DNA from: Ignavibacteriota bacterium
Lineage (GTDB): Bacteria; Bacteroidota; Ignavibacteria; Kapaibacteriales; UBA2268
Assembly: GCA_019637995.1 (NCBI GenBank)
Contig: JAHBUQ010000001.1
Location: 1 to 64,000 of the forward strand
Length of the DNA: 64,000 bases
Reading direction: 5' to 3'
In this document: positions 18,791 through 28,679 of the stretch, one piece after another
Layout of the letters: each line of letters opens with the position of its first letter
Position numbering within the stretch: position 1 is the stretch's first letter
Program-made: the position numbers and the translations under genes
The notes under the pieces: model-generated
Told to the model about the DNA's origin: nothing
The model's database searches: none
What the model saw: the letters and a program-made list of their open reading frames with translations, nothing else

Positions 18791-20272
18791 TTAATAGTTA
18801 TCTATTTGCGCTCTTTGGAGTTTATCAGAATAATCAACATAAACCGTTTTCCATTCGGTGAAAATATCAAATACAGTCCAGCCACCTTCGCGATGTCCGT
18901 TGCCGGTACCTTTCACGCCGCCGAAAGGCATGTGAGCTTCTGCTCCGATTGTAGGAGCATTGATATAAGTAATGCCTGCTTCAATTTCACGAATTGCTAC
19001 AAATGCCTTATTTACATCACGTGTGAAAATTGATGATGAAAGTCCATATTCACAATGATTCTGAAGTTCAATAGCGTGTTCAAAATTTTCTGCTTTAGTA
19101 ATTGCCAGAACAGGTCCAAAAACTTCTTCATTGAAAAGTCTGTTTTGTACAGTAACATCAGCAATAATAGTTGGTTTGAAGAAAAATCCTTTAGCAAGTT
19201 CGCCATCAGTAGCCGGCTCGCCACCACAAACCAATCTGCCGCCGTCTTCAATACCTAAATTAGTATAATACTGGCAATTCTGAAGCGATTTTTCGTGTAT
19301 TACCGGACCAACATCCGTTCCTTTTACGAGTCCATCACCGAGTTTCAGATTATTAGCTTTTTCCACCATAATTTCAACAAATTTATCGTAAATGCCTTTT
19401 TCAACAATTACTCTTGAAGTAGCAGTACAACGCTGTCCGGTCGTACCAAACGCACCCCATAAAGCTCCTTCAACCGCAAGCTCAAGATTTGCATCATCAA
19501 GAACGATTTGAGCATTTTTTCCACCCATTTCGAGTGATACTTTTTTATTCATTCTGCCGCAAATTTCGCCTAATTTTGTTCCAATATCAGTAGAACCTGT
19601 AAATCCGATGAGATTAACTTCAGGATGCTCTACAATCATATTGCCCATTGAACCTTTGCCAAGCACAAGATTAAACACACCTTTCGGAACGCCTGCTTCT
19701 TCAAGAATTTCTGCAAAAATTACTCCTGAATGAGGAGATTCTTTAGATGGTTTATAAATTATAGTGTTACCCGCTGCAAGTCCGGGAAGAATTTTCCATG
19801 AAGGAACGGCAACCGGAAAATTCCATGCAGTAATGATACCACAAACACCAATTGCAGTACGGAAAGATAAATTCATTTTATTTTCCATTTCTGATGGGGC
19901 TGTATAACCAAATAATCTGCGTGTTTCTGATGCTGAATAGTATGCAGTATCAATTGCTTCCTGAACATCACCTTCGGTTTCAAAAGTTGGTTTGCCCATT
20001 TCGCGTGTCATAATGCGGGCTAATTCTTCTTTTCTGCGAACAAAAATATCACCTGCTTTTTTGATTATGTCGCCGCGTTTTGGTGCAGGCATTCTGCTCC
20101 ATTCTTTGAAAGCAGCACGAGCAGCTTTTGCAGCGTTGTCAACATCCGGCTGACCTGAATCAGGAAATTCACCTATAATATCTTCACGATTTGCAGGGGA
20201 AATATTTGGGAAGTATTTGCCATCAACCGGCTCTACCCATTCACCGTTGATATAATTTTTGAATTTTAACAT
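18791..20272 (-). CDS. NAD(P)-dependent aldehyde dehydrogenase
   Basis: This is a complete aldehyde dehydrogenase superfamily enzyme of 493 residues. It oxidises an aldehyde to the acid with NAD(P)+. The conserved residues are present: Asn151 (TAWNFP), Lys174 (YKPSKESP), the general base Glu248 (LEMGGKN) and the nucleophile Cys282 (GQRCTA). Overall it resembles ketoglutarate-semialdehyde or ALDH7-like enzymes, but the substrate cannot be read from sequence. The start is ATG 20272, which has GGAG at proper spacing, not the TTG at 20314. It appears monocistronic, with a promoter box at 20336-20343. Confidence 0.95.
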   Translation of the reverse strand: MLKFKNYINGEWVEPVDGKYFPNISPANREDIIGEFPDSGQPDVDNAAKAARAAFKEWSRMPAPKRGDIIKKAGDIFVRRKEELARIMTREMGKPTFETEGDVQEAIDTAYYSASETRRLFGYTAPSEMENKMNLSFRTAIGVCGIITAWNFPVAVPSWKILPGLAAGNTIIYKPSKESPHSGVIFAEILEEAGVPKGVFNLVLGKGSMGNMIVEHPEVNLIGFTGSTDIGTKLGEICGRMNKKVSLEMGGKNAQIVLDDANLELAVEGALWGAFGTTGQRCTATSRVIVEKGIYDKFVEIMVEKANNLKLGDGLVKGTDVGPVIHEKSLQNCQYYTNLGIEDGGRLVCGGEPATDGELAKGFFFKPTIIADVTVQNRLFNEEVFGPVLAITKAENFEHAIELQNHCEYGLSSSIFTRDVNKAFVAIREIEAGITYINAPTIGAEAHMPFGGVKGTGNGHREGGWTVFDIFTEWKTVYVDYSDKLQRAQIDNY

Positions 20273-20335
20273 ATTTTCTCCGTTATAGTTTTTTTTGGAA
20301 ATTTTTATTTCCAATGATTACACATATTTAATATT

Positions 20336-20343
20336 CAAAAATA
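20336..20343 (-). promoter_or_regulatory. Bacteroidota -7 box of the aldehyde dehydrogenase gene
   Basis: On the minus strand it reads TATTTTTG. The predicted leader is about 57 bases. The -33 element is not clear. Confidence 0.45.
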
Positions 20344-20491
20344 ACTATTTGAAAGCAAAAAACATAATTTAATCAGCAATTTGTTGATGAAATTTCATTT
20401 GTTGTAAATATCTTTTAAATAATATTCTCAAAATTTAATTTTTAAAATATTAAGATTAAGCTAATTATTTTTATAATTTAAAATAATATAT

Positions 20492-20499
20492 TATTTTTG
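20492..20499 (+). promoter_or_regulatory. Bacteroidota -7 box (TATTTTTG) of the small lipoprotein gene
   Basis: It matches TAnnTTTG, 41 bases before the ATG at 20541. No -33 TTTG is seen. Confidence 0.5.
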
Positions 20500-20540
20500 T
20501 ATTACAATTTTATTATCAAATATTTATTTATGGAGTTCTT

Positions 20541-21017
20541 ATGAGCAAATTGTTTGCAATAGTCTTAGTTGTATTATCTGTAATTTTTATAGCATCATGC
20601 TCCTCGGATAGTGGAACAAATAATTCAGGTGAAATGATATTAGGTACACTTGAAGCAAAACTTGATGGTAAAACCTGGAAAAGCCAGCAAGCATTAGCCT
20701 CAAAAATTGGTGGAGCTATGTACCAAATTACAGGCGCCGCAATTACCGGAGCAACCGAAACTATTACCCTAACAATTCCTAAAGTTGAAGCCGGTACGCA
20801 TACAGGAGGAATTGGCAATGTTAATGTAATAGATATTTCTAACCCAATGGCAGGTCAGAAGGCATATAGTAACACTAATGTTACTTACACAATTTCAAAT
20901 GTTACTGACGAGGAAATATCAGGTTCATTTAGCTTTGTAGCTACTAATACAGCACAAGGACAGTCTGATACAAGAAAAGTTGAAAGCGGCAGATTCAGAG
21001 TAAAATTTGTAAATTAA
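20541..21017 (+). CDS. Small lipoprotein, DUF6252-like
   Basis: The 158-residue product has a clear lipoprotein signal (IFIASC, Cys20). A compact beta-rich domain follows that begins LEAKLDGKTWKS, then ITG and TITLTIP strands, and ends GRFRVKF. This layout is common in small Bacteroidota lipoproteins of the DUF6252 type, whose function is unknown. The start is preceded by GGAG. It has its own promoter box and terminator, so it is a single-gene unit. Confidence 0.8.
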   Translation: MSKLFAIVLVVLSVIFIASCSSDSGTNNSGEMILGTLEAKLDGKTWKSQQALASKIGGAMYQITGAAITGATETITLTIPKVEAGTHTGGIGNVNVIDISNPMAGQKAYSNTNVTYTISNVTDEEISGSFSFVATNTAQGQSDTRKVESGRFRVKFVN

Positions 21018-21036
21018 TTATTTCTTTATTTCATCG

Positions 21037-21074
21037 AAAATCCCCTTGAAATCATTCACAGGGGATTTTTTTTT
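21037..21074 (+). terminator. Rho-independent terminator after the small lipoprotein gene
   Basis: A perfect 10-bp stem (21037-21046 with 21060-21069) and a 13-base loop run into a T-tract ending at 21074. Confidence 0.92.
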
Positions 21075-21124
21075 GAAATATATTTAAAAAAACAAAATTA
21101 TCGGCTTCAAATGAATTAAAAGAT

Positions 21125-21496
21125 ATGTTTGAAGACGCTTTAAATGATTTTGACAAGAAAAATTATGTTAGTGCAAGACAGAAATTCAATGCTTTAAAAA
21201 ATACTGTCAGTGATGATGACTCACTATATTATGAAGCCGATTTTTATCTGATTGAATGTACTTTAAGTGAAAACAATCTGAATGAAGCAAAAAGCCTGCT
21301 TGAAAGCATGCTCGTTGATATTCGCTTACCTAATAGTGTGCTTGAAAGAGTATTGGTCAGACTTGGGCAAATTCACTGCTCCCGTAATGATAAAAAAGCT
21401 GCCACAATGCACTTTACAAGATTAGCCGATATTAACCCAAATTCAATTTACCTAAAAATTGCCAACTGCGACTTTATTAATAACAGTTCAAAGTAG
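21125..21496 (+). CDS. TPR-like helical repeat protein
   Basis: The 123-residue protein has no signal peptide and consists of three or so tetratricopeptide-like helix pairs (FEDALNDFDKKNYVSARQKF, then YYEADFYLIECTL and VLVRLGQIHCSRND). Such repeats bind partner proteins. No partner is obvious from the neighbours. The ribosome binding site is weak (AAAAGAT). Confidence 0.65.
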   Translation: MFEDALNDFDKKNYVSARQKFNALKNTVSDDDSLYYEADFYLIECTLSENNLNEAKSLLESMLVDIRLPNSVLERVLVRLGQIHCSRNDKKAATMHFTRLADINPNSIYLKIANCDFINNSSK

Positions 21497-22108
21497 AACT
21501 GAAGCTTCCTTCTGTTGTTGGGTTTTAGTTGCTGGGGGTTCGGGATTTGGAAACAACGTAGTTGCTTACCATTAATAGCAATTGGTGTTGTGAAACCTAC
21601 CTATTGTTCTTCAACTCCGAAGGAGTTGTATGCTTATAGAAAATGGTTTTAAAATAATCTTTAATACGACCTTAAAGAGGTCGAATATGCAACATATCCA
21701 TCGTTTCTATAAGGATTTGACATCTTCGATGTCGGAAATTATTCATTATAAATATTTTAGTTATAATCTCAAACAAAAAAAAATCAATTGTTGGTAGGGA
21801 TTTGGAACAGCAACGTAGTTGCTTACCATTAATAGCAAATGGTGTCAATATGTTGAGCTAAATACTTTTATTATAATTTACTTATCAGCTTAATGATTCA
21901 AAATATCGTGCTAAAATTTTAAAAATCAATTTCAAATAATTTATCTCCTTCTTGCCTTTATAAATACAAATTTTTGTGCCTTAAAGTAGTTTTGTAAAAA
22001 AAAAATGTTACTATTTTGTACAAAATGCAATTTTTATGAGATGAAATTCAAGTTAATGTGTTATTGTACGTATAAGGAAGTACATTTTATAAATATTTAT
22101 TTGGTGAA
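21497..22108 (+). repeat. Non-coding region with a small-hairpin repeat cluster
   Basis: No gene is visible in these 612 bases. They contain an imperfect direct repeat of 47-49 bases (21542-21588 and 21797-21845). Each copy carries a GTAGTTGC-type hairpin and an ACCATT/AATGGT or ACCAATT-like hairpin. Between the copies are three compact hairpins: CAACTCC/GGAGTTG (21612-21628, loop GAA), CGACCT/AGGTCG (21667-21683) and GACATC/GATGTC (21719-21733, loop TTC). A wider inverted pair, TTATAGAAA (21634-21642) and TTTCTATAA (21704-21712), encloses the middle hairpin. A TAGTTTTG box at 21987-21994 may be the promoter of the next gene. Confidence 0.75.
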
Positions 22109-25100
22109 TTGAAATTGAAGAAGAATTTAGCTGTTATAATAGGCATAATATTTTCTGTTGCAGGACTACATTCACAAGTTGTTATTAATGAAGTAAGCTC
22201 TGTAAATTATGATGTGTTAATGGATGAAGACCATGAAAGACCTGACTGGATTGAACTTTATAACACAAGTCCGAATCCTGTGAATCTTGGGGGCTGGAAA
22301 ATTTTTGACCGTGACAATATTAACAATGCATGGACATTCCCAAATTATGAGATGGCAGGTTACGAGAGGTTTGTTGTCATGGCAAGCGGCAAAAACTACA
22401 GCAATTCCGGTAAATTCATTATGGAAGCCGCAGGTCAGGGGATTTTTCCACACTCCCGTGATGACAGCTATAAATTTCAATATACTGAATTAAGCGGTGA
22501 TTTTGAGTTCTCCGTTCAGGTTCATTCCATCAGTAATATAGCTCCTTTTGGCAGTACAGGAGTAATTGTCAGAGAAGATTTAACGAATACAAACAGGTTC
22601 TTCGGTGTATTCTCGCAAAGAGATGACAGGCCAAATTGTGAGTTTTTATACCGCGACACAACAGTTTTTGAATATCGCTACCCTAAGAGAATTTACTCTA
22701 AAACTGAGGCAATTTATCCGAATGTTGTTCTATCGGTCAAAAGGAAAGACGACAGCATTACAGCCGGAATTTATGACATTGAGGGATTTTGTCTTGAATC
22801 GCACACAATGTTTTGGGATTTTCCCCACAATGTTTTTGTTGGAATAGCTTTATCCTCAACAAACCCCGGGAATAATGGTAAAGCATCATACTCAAACCTC
22901 AAAGTAAACGGCTCTGCTTATGGATTTGAAAGTTTAAATACTATCGAACATGACTTGATGCTCAGTGGTAAATCATATTTTTCAAGAGAAATGCACACAA
23001 ATTTCAGCATTTCCCGGAGTGGAGAAACAGTTTACCTATGGAACAGGCAGGGCAATTTAGTTGATAAAGTTGAATTACCTGAAATGTATGTTGATATGTC
23101 TTATGCCAGAATTCCTAATGGAACCGGAAACTGGACTTACTCAATGCCACCAACACCGGAAAAAATCAATGAAAACCCCAAGCTTGGAATAGTAAAAAAT
23201 CCTCAGTTTTCACAAGAAGCCGGAATGTATGAATCGCCGATTAGTGTTTCGATTAAACTGGATAATTCAGCCGAAGTGTGTTTCTACACATTAGATGGAA
23301 GCGAGCCTAATGAGACATCAACTAAATATCAGGGTGGTACTATTTTCATTAATAATACAACAGTTCTTAAAGCTATTGCTTACCGCAATAACTATATTCC
23401 AAGTCAAATTGAAACAGCTACATATTTGATAAATGAAAATACTGCGGGTATGCCGGTAGTCTCAATTTCATCAAATCCCGAATATTTTTTTGATGAGGAA
23501 ATTGGATTATTTGAAAGACCTCATTCAAATTTTGAATATCCTTTAACATTTGAATTTTTTGAATTCAATGACAAACGTGATTTTGTCAACAGAACAGCTA
23601 TCAAAACTCATGGTCATGGTGCAGCGTTGGATGAGCAAACATCTCTAAGGTTCAATGCCAAGTCGAAATATGGACTTAGTGACCTTGAATATCCATTTTT
23701 TGGAGAAAGCGGACTAAAAGTTTATGATAAAATATTGATAAGAAATTCAGGTCAGGATAGGTTTGGTGCATTCATTAGAGATGCATTTGTAAGTGTACTC
23801 GGTGAGAAAATTGATTTTGTGAAAGGAACTGCTTACAGGCCGGTTATGGTTTATTTGAATGGTGAATTTTGGGGAATGTATAATCTCCGGGAAAGATTTG
23901 ATACCGAATTAATTGAAGGAAGGCATAAGGTCGAAGTGCCTTCAATCAGTATGATGGAGCCGGTTTACAGATTAATGGCAGGTTCTTCCAGAACCTATCG
24001 CGATATGTTAATTACAATGCGGGAAATTGATGCCGACTCAGTTATTTCATATTTAGATAATATAATTGACATAGATAATTTGATTGATTATTCCGCAGTT
24101 TCATTTTGGGCTAATAACACAGATTGGCCCCAGCATAATTTCAAATTTTGGCGTTCAAGTCAATTAGATAACAAATGGCGTTGGATTTTAATGGATTTTG
24201 ATTTATCTTTAAATTTTGACTTTACCAATATTTTCAGAGTTGACCATTTTAAATATTCGATGGAAAAAGCTCAGGAAGACCCTGAATTATATCATTTCCC
24301 GTCAATTTTATTAAATTCATTCAAAAGCAAAGAATTTAGAGATAAATACTTAAATAGAAATTGTGACTTGTTGAATACAACTTTAAGTGCTGAACCTTTG
24401 CAAAATTTACTTGATAGTCTAATAACAAATATACGACCAACAGTTCCAATTCAAATTAACAGGTGGGAAAGAAGTATACCACTTTTTGATAAACACGTTG
24501 ATATGATGATGACTTATTTTGAAGAACGACCCTCCTACTATCGTGAGCATTTGAGAGAATACTTTGAATTAAGTGGTACAGTTGTAATTGAAGTAACATC
24601 AAATTTACCAAATGCCTGTACTTTTAATGTCAATAGTCTAAATAAATTGCCAATTGGCTGGAACGGTATCTATTTCAGGGAAATACCGATAAAAGTGACT
24701 TACAACCGAAATATTGGAAGTGAATTCAAATTCTGGTTTATAAACGAAAGCATGATAGTATTAGGTGATACGCTATCATTTACTCCTTATGATTCAATTG
24801 CAAGTATAAAAGCGATTTTCGAGGAAATATTCGAGCCAGTTCCCGGGATGGTCGTCATTAATGAAATAATGTATAAAGCTGCACCGGATATTAATTCAGA
24901 TGACTGGGTTGAATTGTATAATCCGGGTGATTTGGATATTGATGTAAGTGGCTGGTTAATGAAAGATGACAACAATAACCGACATTTCGCAATTCCAAAT
25001 AATACTACTTTAAAATCAGGTGAATATCTTGTATTAATCGAGAGTAGAAACAGATTTACAAGAATATATCCTCAAATCAAAAATTTCACTGGAGAATTTT

Positions 25101-25612
25101 CATTTGGTTTGGGTACTGATGATATGGTAAGAATATTCGATAATCATGGTGTATTGAAAGATTCTGTAAAATACACAAATCGTCCTCCATGGTATCCCGA
25201 AGCAGACGGGCTTGGTCCATCACTTGAACTTATTGATGCGTTTTCAGATAATTCAATTGCCTCATCATGGCGAGTTTCTTATGTTGACGGAGGCACTCCC
25301 GGCAGACCAAATTCTGCAACAAGCATATCAGATAACTTTTATGAAAACCACTTAAAAGTGTACCCGAATCCTGTAAGAGTACAAGCAAATATTGACTTTA
25401 CTGTTGATAAGGGTGAAAATATTTCACTTGAAATTTATGATTTATTTGGGAATAAAATCAGAAATCTAATTGATGGATTTTATGATGCAGGGTTTTATTC
25501 TACATTTTGGGACAGCAAAGATGAAAAAGGGAAATTAATGCCATCTGGAATGTATTTTATTAAGATTCAATCCGGCAATTCATCAAAAATTGAAAAAATA
25601 ATATTGGAGTAG
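22109..25612 (+). CDS. T9SS-exported CotH/lamin-tail domain protein
   Basis: The 1167-residue secreted protein has these parts in order: signal peptide (1-22); a lamin-tail domain (about 22-95, VVINEVSS, WIELYN, GGWKI); a beta-sandwich region of about 170 residues; a chitobiase C-terminal-like domain (about 355-440, CFYTLDGSEPNETS); a CotH-type kinase domain (about 447-815, with RNSGQDR, MYNLRERFD and WILMDFDLS); a second lamin-tail domain (about 909-1010); and a T9SS type A sorting domain (last 85 residues, VYPNPVR to MYFIKIQSG). CotH proteins are atypical kinases of the spore coat and of secreted proteins; activity here is not proven. The start is TTG 22109 (TTG 22115 is also possible), with no strong ribosome binding site. 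Confidence 0.9.
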   Translation: MKLKKNLAVIIGIIFSVAGLHSQVVINEVSSVNYDVLMDEDHERPDWIELYNTSPNPVNLGGWKIFDRDNINNAWTFPNYEMAGYERFVVMASGKNYSNSGKFIMEAAGQGIFPHSRDDSYKFQYTELSGDFEFSVQVHSISNIAPFGSTGVIVREDLTNTNRFFGVFSQRDDRPNCEFLYRDTTVFEYRYPKRIYSKTEAIYPNVVLSVKRKDDSITAGIYDIEGFCLESHTMFWDFPHNVFVGIALSSTNPGNNGKASYSNLKVNGSAYGFESLNTIEHDLMLSGKSYFSREMHTNFSISRSGETVYLWNRQGNLVDKVELPEMYVDMSYARIPNGTGNWTYSMPPTPEKINENPKLGIVKNPQFSQEAGMYESPISVSIKLDNSAEVCFYTLDGSEPNETSTKYQGGTIFINNTTVLKAIAYRNNYIPSQIETATYLINENTAGMPVVSISSNPEYFFDEEIGLFERPHSNFEYPLTFEFFEFNDKRDFVNRTAIKTHGHGAALDEQTSLRFNAKSKYGLSDLEYPFFGESGLKVYDKILIRNSGQDRFGAFIRDAFVSVLGEKIDFVKGTAYRPVMVYLNGEFWGMYNLRERFDTELIEGRHKVEVPSISMMEPVYRLMAGSSRTYRDMLITMREIDADSVISYLDNIIDIDNLIDYSAVSFWANNTDWPQHNFKFWRSSQLDNKWRWILMDFDLSLNFDFTNIFRVDHFKYSMEKAQEDPELYHFPSILLNSFKSKEFRDKYLNRNCDLLNTTLSAEPLQNLLDSLITNIRPTVPIQINRWERSIPLFDKHVDMMMTYFEERPSYYREHLREYFELSGTVVIEVTSNLPNACTFNVNSLNKLPIGWNGIYFREIPIKVTYNRNIGSEFKFWFINESMIVLGDTLSFTPYDSIASIKAIFEEIFEPVPGMVVINEIMYKAAPDINSDDWVELYNPGDLDIDVSGWLMKDDNNNRHFAIPNNTTLKSGEYLVLIESRNRFTRIYPQIKNFTGEFSFGLGTDDMVRIFDNHGVLKDSVKYTNRPPWYPEADGLGPSLELIDAFSDNSIASSWRVSYVDGGTPGRPNSATSISDNFYENHLKVYPNPVRVQANIDFTVDKGENISLEIYDLFGNKIRNLIDGFYDAGFYSTFWDSKDEKGKLMPSGMYFIKIQSGNSSKIEKIILE

Positions 25613-25629
25613 ATACTAATCTACTCCAA
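25604..25629. terminator. Shared bidirectional terminator hairpin at convergent stops
   Basis: A perfect 11-bp inverted repeat (25604-25614 with 25619-25629) and a 4-base loop span the last codons and stops of both convergent genes. On the minus strand it is followed by a T-rich stretch; on the plus strand the following bases are less T-rich. Confidence 0.75.
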
Positions 25630-26368
25630 ATACTTTCACAGCTGGTATTTCGGGTATCAATTTATGATAGTATAATAGTTCGAGATTTTGCTCAAATGCT
25701 AATTTAATTTCGGGGTTCCATCTGGTAAGAATTTTTCCTTCTCTTTCTGAATTTGGATTAATATCTATTTCTTCAGGAATTTCATCCAAAGCAAAAAGAT
25801 TAGTTAACTCTATTACGTCATCAGGTTCTTCTTCATTTCTGGTAACCCAGGTTCCTGCAATCAGCGGAATTTCAAAAGTTTCGAACCAATCTTCAGTAAT
25901 GTCCATTGAATTGAGAGTTTCATCATTGCCATAGCTTAATGCTGCAGAGTAACTTTTAAGAATATCATCTACATCGCCCTTGCATTGTTCAAGTTTCAGG
26001 TAGATATCATATCTTTCAGAAAGAAGAATATTGCCGATTTTCATCAAAAAATCGCTTGAGTTAGCAGAACCAATTGCTTCGATTGTACTCAATCCCTGAT
26101 TAAAATATAGCGAAGCCCTGCCGGAATATCCTACAAAACCCGCAGTAAAACTTGGTATAATTCTGAAATCTGCATTTTTGACACCGGCACCGTAACCAAG
26201 CGGACTTAGCAGTGCAAGCGAAGCTCTGTTTTTTAGCATATTTTCAATGCAAGAAGCTTCATCAGTCTTAATCAGCTCAAAATTTTTCTCTTCACAAACT
26301 CTCTCAATATTTCCGAGTATTTCCGGAAAAACAAAATTATGTGGTACGAATATTAACTTTTTCATCAC
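25616..26368 (-). CDS. MqnA/MqnD-like (VitK2_biosynth) periplasmic-binding-fold protein
   Basis: The 250-residue protein has no signal peptide. Its layout resembles the menaquinone biosynthesis family MqnA/MqnD: an N-terminal strand ending VPHNF, NRASLALLSPLGYGAG near residue 48, a mid-protein SYSAALSYGNDE that takes the place of the family LLIGDxAL, and WFETFEIPLIAGTWV. It is divergent, and key family residues cannot be checked by eye. It may therefore be a relative with another ligand and not a true futalosine-pathway enzyme. Its ATG overlaps the stop of the upstream oxidoreductase by 4 bases (ATGA), implying translational coupling. A link to menaquinone would fit a menaquinone-reducing neighbour. 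Confidence 0.5.
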   Translation of the reverse strand: MMKKLIFVPHNFVFPEILGNIERVCEEKNFELIKTDEASCIENMLKNRASLALLSPLGYGAGVKNADFRIIPSFTAGFVGYSGRASLYFNQGLSTIEAIGSANSSDFLMKIGNILLSERYDIYLKLEQCKGDVDDILKSYSAALSYGNDETLNSMDITEDWFETFEIPLIAGTWVTRNEEEPDDVIELTNLFALDEIPEEIDINPNSEREGKILTRWNPEIKLAFEQNLELLYYHKLIPEIPAVKVFGVD

Positions 26369-28377
26369 TTACTTTCAATATTTTCAAGAATAACTTCGGA
26401 TATGTCTTTTACTTTAACATCTTCGATTTCTTTAGCTTTAACTCCATCGGTAATCATAGTCATACAGAATGGGCAGTTAACAGCAATATTTTTTGCTCCT
26501 GTTTCAAGTAGTTCTTCTGTACGCTCAATATTTACTCTCTTACCCTGGTCTTCTTCGAGGAACATCTGACCGCCGCCAGCACCACAACATAAACCTCTGT
26601 CTTTGGAGCGGACAGTTTCTCTGATTTTTAGTCCGGGCACCGAAAGTAGTGTATCGCGCGGCTCGTCATAAACATTATTGTAACGTCCCATATAGCAGCT
26701 ATCGTGATATGTAAAATCATTAATAGCATCTGAGTGTGCAGATGGGCTGAGTTTTCCTTGCTTGATTAAGTCCATTATGAATTGTGAATGATGCACTACT
26801 TCGTAATTGGCACCAAAGGTCGGATATTCATTTTTAAGTGTATTAAAGCAATGTGGACAAGTTGCAACAATTTTGTTGAATTTATACTGACCGATAGTTT
26901 CGATATTTGCTTTAACCATCATATCAGCTAAATATTCGTTTCCGGTTCTGCGGGCAACATCACCGTTGCACTGTTCTTCAGTACCGAGAATAGCAAAATT
27001 AATATCAGCAATCTGCATTAGTTTTGAAAAAGCAAGTGATACTTTTTTGGCTCTGTCATCGAAACTACCTGCACATCCCACCCAGAAAAGAATATCGAAT
27101 TCACCCAGCTCAGCAGCAGTTTTGATATCAGCACCATCTGCCCAATCGGCTCTTTCAGACGGAGGGAAAGCCCAAGGAGTTGCATTTGTTTCAAGATTTC
27201 CGAATGTATTCTGTAAAAGTGCAGGAAACTCGCTTTCCATCATTACAAGTGAGCGTCGCATATCAACGATTGCCGGAACGTGTTCAATATTTACGGGGCA
27301 TTCCTGCATACAAGCGCCACAAGTAGTGCATTGCCATAGAGCTTCGATATTTTCGTATTCACCGATGAATTTTTTATCAAGAATTTTTTGTTCGTCTTCA
27401 GTATAATTTGCTTCGCCGTTGGCATATTTTGCCAAAATCGGCATTTTTTCCATAGTGCGTTCACGAATTTCTATGATAATCTGCCTTGGGTCGAGAACTT
27501 TACCTGTGATATTTGCCGGACAAACACTTGTACACCTTCCGCAATGAGTGCATGTATAACCATCTAACAGAGTTTTCCACTTGAAATCTTCGACATCCGA
27601 GACACCGTATTTTTCGATATTTTCATCTTCAAAATCAATATTGTCAAGTTTATTAACAGGTCCTGTATTTGAGAAATATACATTAGGTACAGAAGTCAGA
27701 ACGTGTAAATGCTTAGAAAATGGCAAGTAATTCATAAATGCAAAAATTAGCAATATATGAATCCAGAATGATATTTCGTGAATCGGGATAACTGCTGATT
27801 CCGGTATCATCATACCAACAGCCGCCGCTAAAGGTCTTACTGACCAACCGGCTTCATACATTACACTTGCAGTGGCGTTTTCAAACAGCAATGATGTTAC
27901 GATTGTAAAAATCATTAATAATATGAATGCCGCTTCAATTTTCTCTGCTTCAACTTGCAGACGCTTGACCTTAGCTCCATATCGTCTCCATAACGCAAAA
28001 ACAATCGCAATAATAATAGCAAAGCAGAATAAATCTGTAAGTATTGTTATAACACTGTAAATTGGTCCTAAGAAACTAAAAAAGTCATATACTCCGAATA
28101 ACCCTGCTACTATTGCATTCACAGCAGAAAAAAGGAGTATTAGAAATCCCCAGAATATACCGGCATGAATTGGACCGGCTTGTTTATCTCTCAATATTTT
28201 TGTTTGAGCAAATGCGACTATAAGGGTTTGTCTTATGCGATTGCCTATTTCACCAAAACGATTATCTGGCTTTCCAAGCTTAAGATATGAGATTAATCTC
28301 AGTGCATTTTTTGTGAAGAATGCAAAAGCACCTATAAATATTACAATAAATATTATATTCTTTATTCCAAAATCCAT
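26365..28377 (-). CDS. Membrane Fe-S oxidoreductase, ETF:menaquinone oxidoreductase-like (HdrD/NarI fusion)
   Basis: The product (670 residues from ATG 28377; TTG at 28389 adds four) has an N-terminal membrane part of about 240 residues with five or six helices, like the NarI/DsrM haem b subunit. Two 4Fe-4S motifs follow, with Cys near 276, 279, 282 and 286 and near 350, 353, 356 and 360 (CTHCGRCTSVCP and CTTCGACMQECP). Two CCG-type domains as in heterodisulfide reductase HdrD close the protein (CNGDVARR and CYMGRY...CCGAGGG). Proteins with this architecture pass electrons from electron-transfer flavoprotein to menaquinone in beta-oxidation. No etf gene is present in the window, so the donor is inferred. 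Confidence 0.85.
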   Translation of the reverse strand: MDFGIKNIIFIVIFIGAFAFFTKNALRLISYLKLGKPDNRFGEIGNRIRQTLIVAFAQTKILRDKQAGPIHAGIFWGFLILLFSAVNAIVAGLFGVYDFFSFLGPIYSVITILTDLFCFAIIIAIVFALWRRYGAKVKRLQVEAEKIEAAFILLMIFTIVTSLLFENATASVMYEAGWSVRPLAAAVGMMIPESAVIPIHEISFWIHILLIFAFMNYLPFSKHLHVLTSVPNVYFSNTGPVNKLDNIDFEDENIEKYGVSDVEDFKWKTLLDGYTCTHCGRCTSVCPANITGKVLDPRQIIIEIRERTMEKMPILAKYANGEANYTEDEQKILDKKFIGEYENIEALWQCTTCGACMQECPVNIEHVPAIVDMRRSLVMMESEFPALLQNTFGNLETNATPWAFPPSERADWADGADIKTAAELGEFDILFWVGCAGSFDDRAKKVSLAFSKLMQIADINFAILGTEEQCNGDVARRTGNEYLADMMVKANIETIGQYKFNKIVATCPHCFNTLKNEYPTFGANYEVVHHSQFIMDLIKQGKLSPSAHSDAINDFTYHDSCYMGRYNNVYDEPRDTLLSVPGLKIRETVRSKDRGLCCGAGGGQMFLEEDQGKRVNIERTEELLETGAKNIAVNCPFCMTMITDGVKAKEIEDVKVKDISEVILENIESK

Positions 28378-28410
28378 AATAAATACCAATCAATCATTAT
28401 ATACAAAATA

Positions 28411-28418
28411 CAAAAATA
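28411..28418 (-). promoter_or_regulatory. Bacteroidota -7 box of the Fe-S oxidoreductase operon
   Basis: On the minus strand the sequence is TATTTTTG, matching TAnnTTTG, about 33 bases before ATG 28377. No -33 element is clear. Confidence 0.4.
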
Positions 28419-28679
28419 ATTGATTTATCTGAAAACTAATAATTAATTAATTTATATTGATAATTTTTACTTCATAATTTTAAATTTCAAATTGTTGAAT
28501 CAAAATTTTCTTACTTTACAATTCTATAATTTGACCGATAAAATTCATATTTCTATGAAACAAATAAGAAAAAATATGACATTAAGTACTTGCTGCGATA
28601 TTAATTGAAATGTTTGTAATTTTAAAGTAATTATTTCGTCATTTATTGTGTATTCAAATATAAATAATAATTTTCGGAA

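Noticed and set aside
21497..22108. tRNA or small RNA gene in the hairpin-rich gap
   Set aside because: No cloverleaf, T-loop GTTCRA or CCA-like end is found. The stems are too short and separate to form a known RNA.
26966..27406. 146-codon plus-strand frame inside the Fe-S oxidoreductase gene
   Set aside because: It is antisense to conserved Cys-rich domains and rich in Ser and Cys as expected of a shadow frame.
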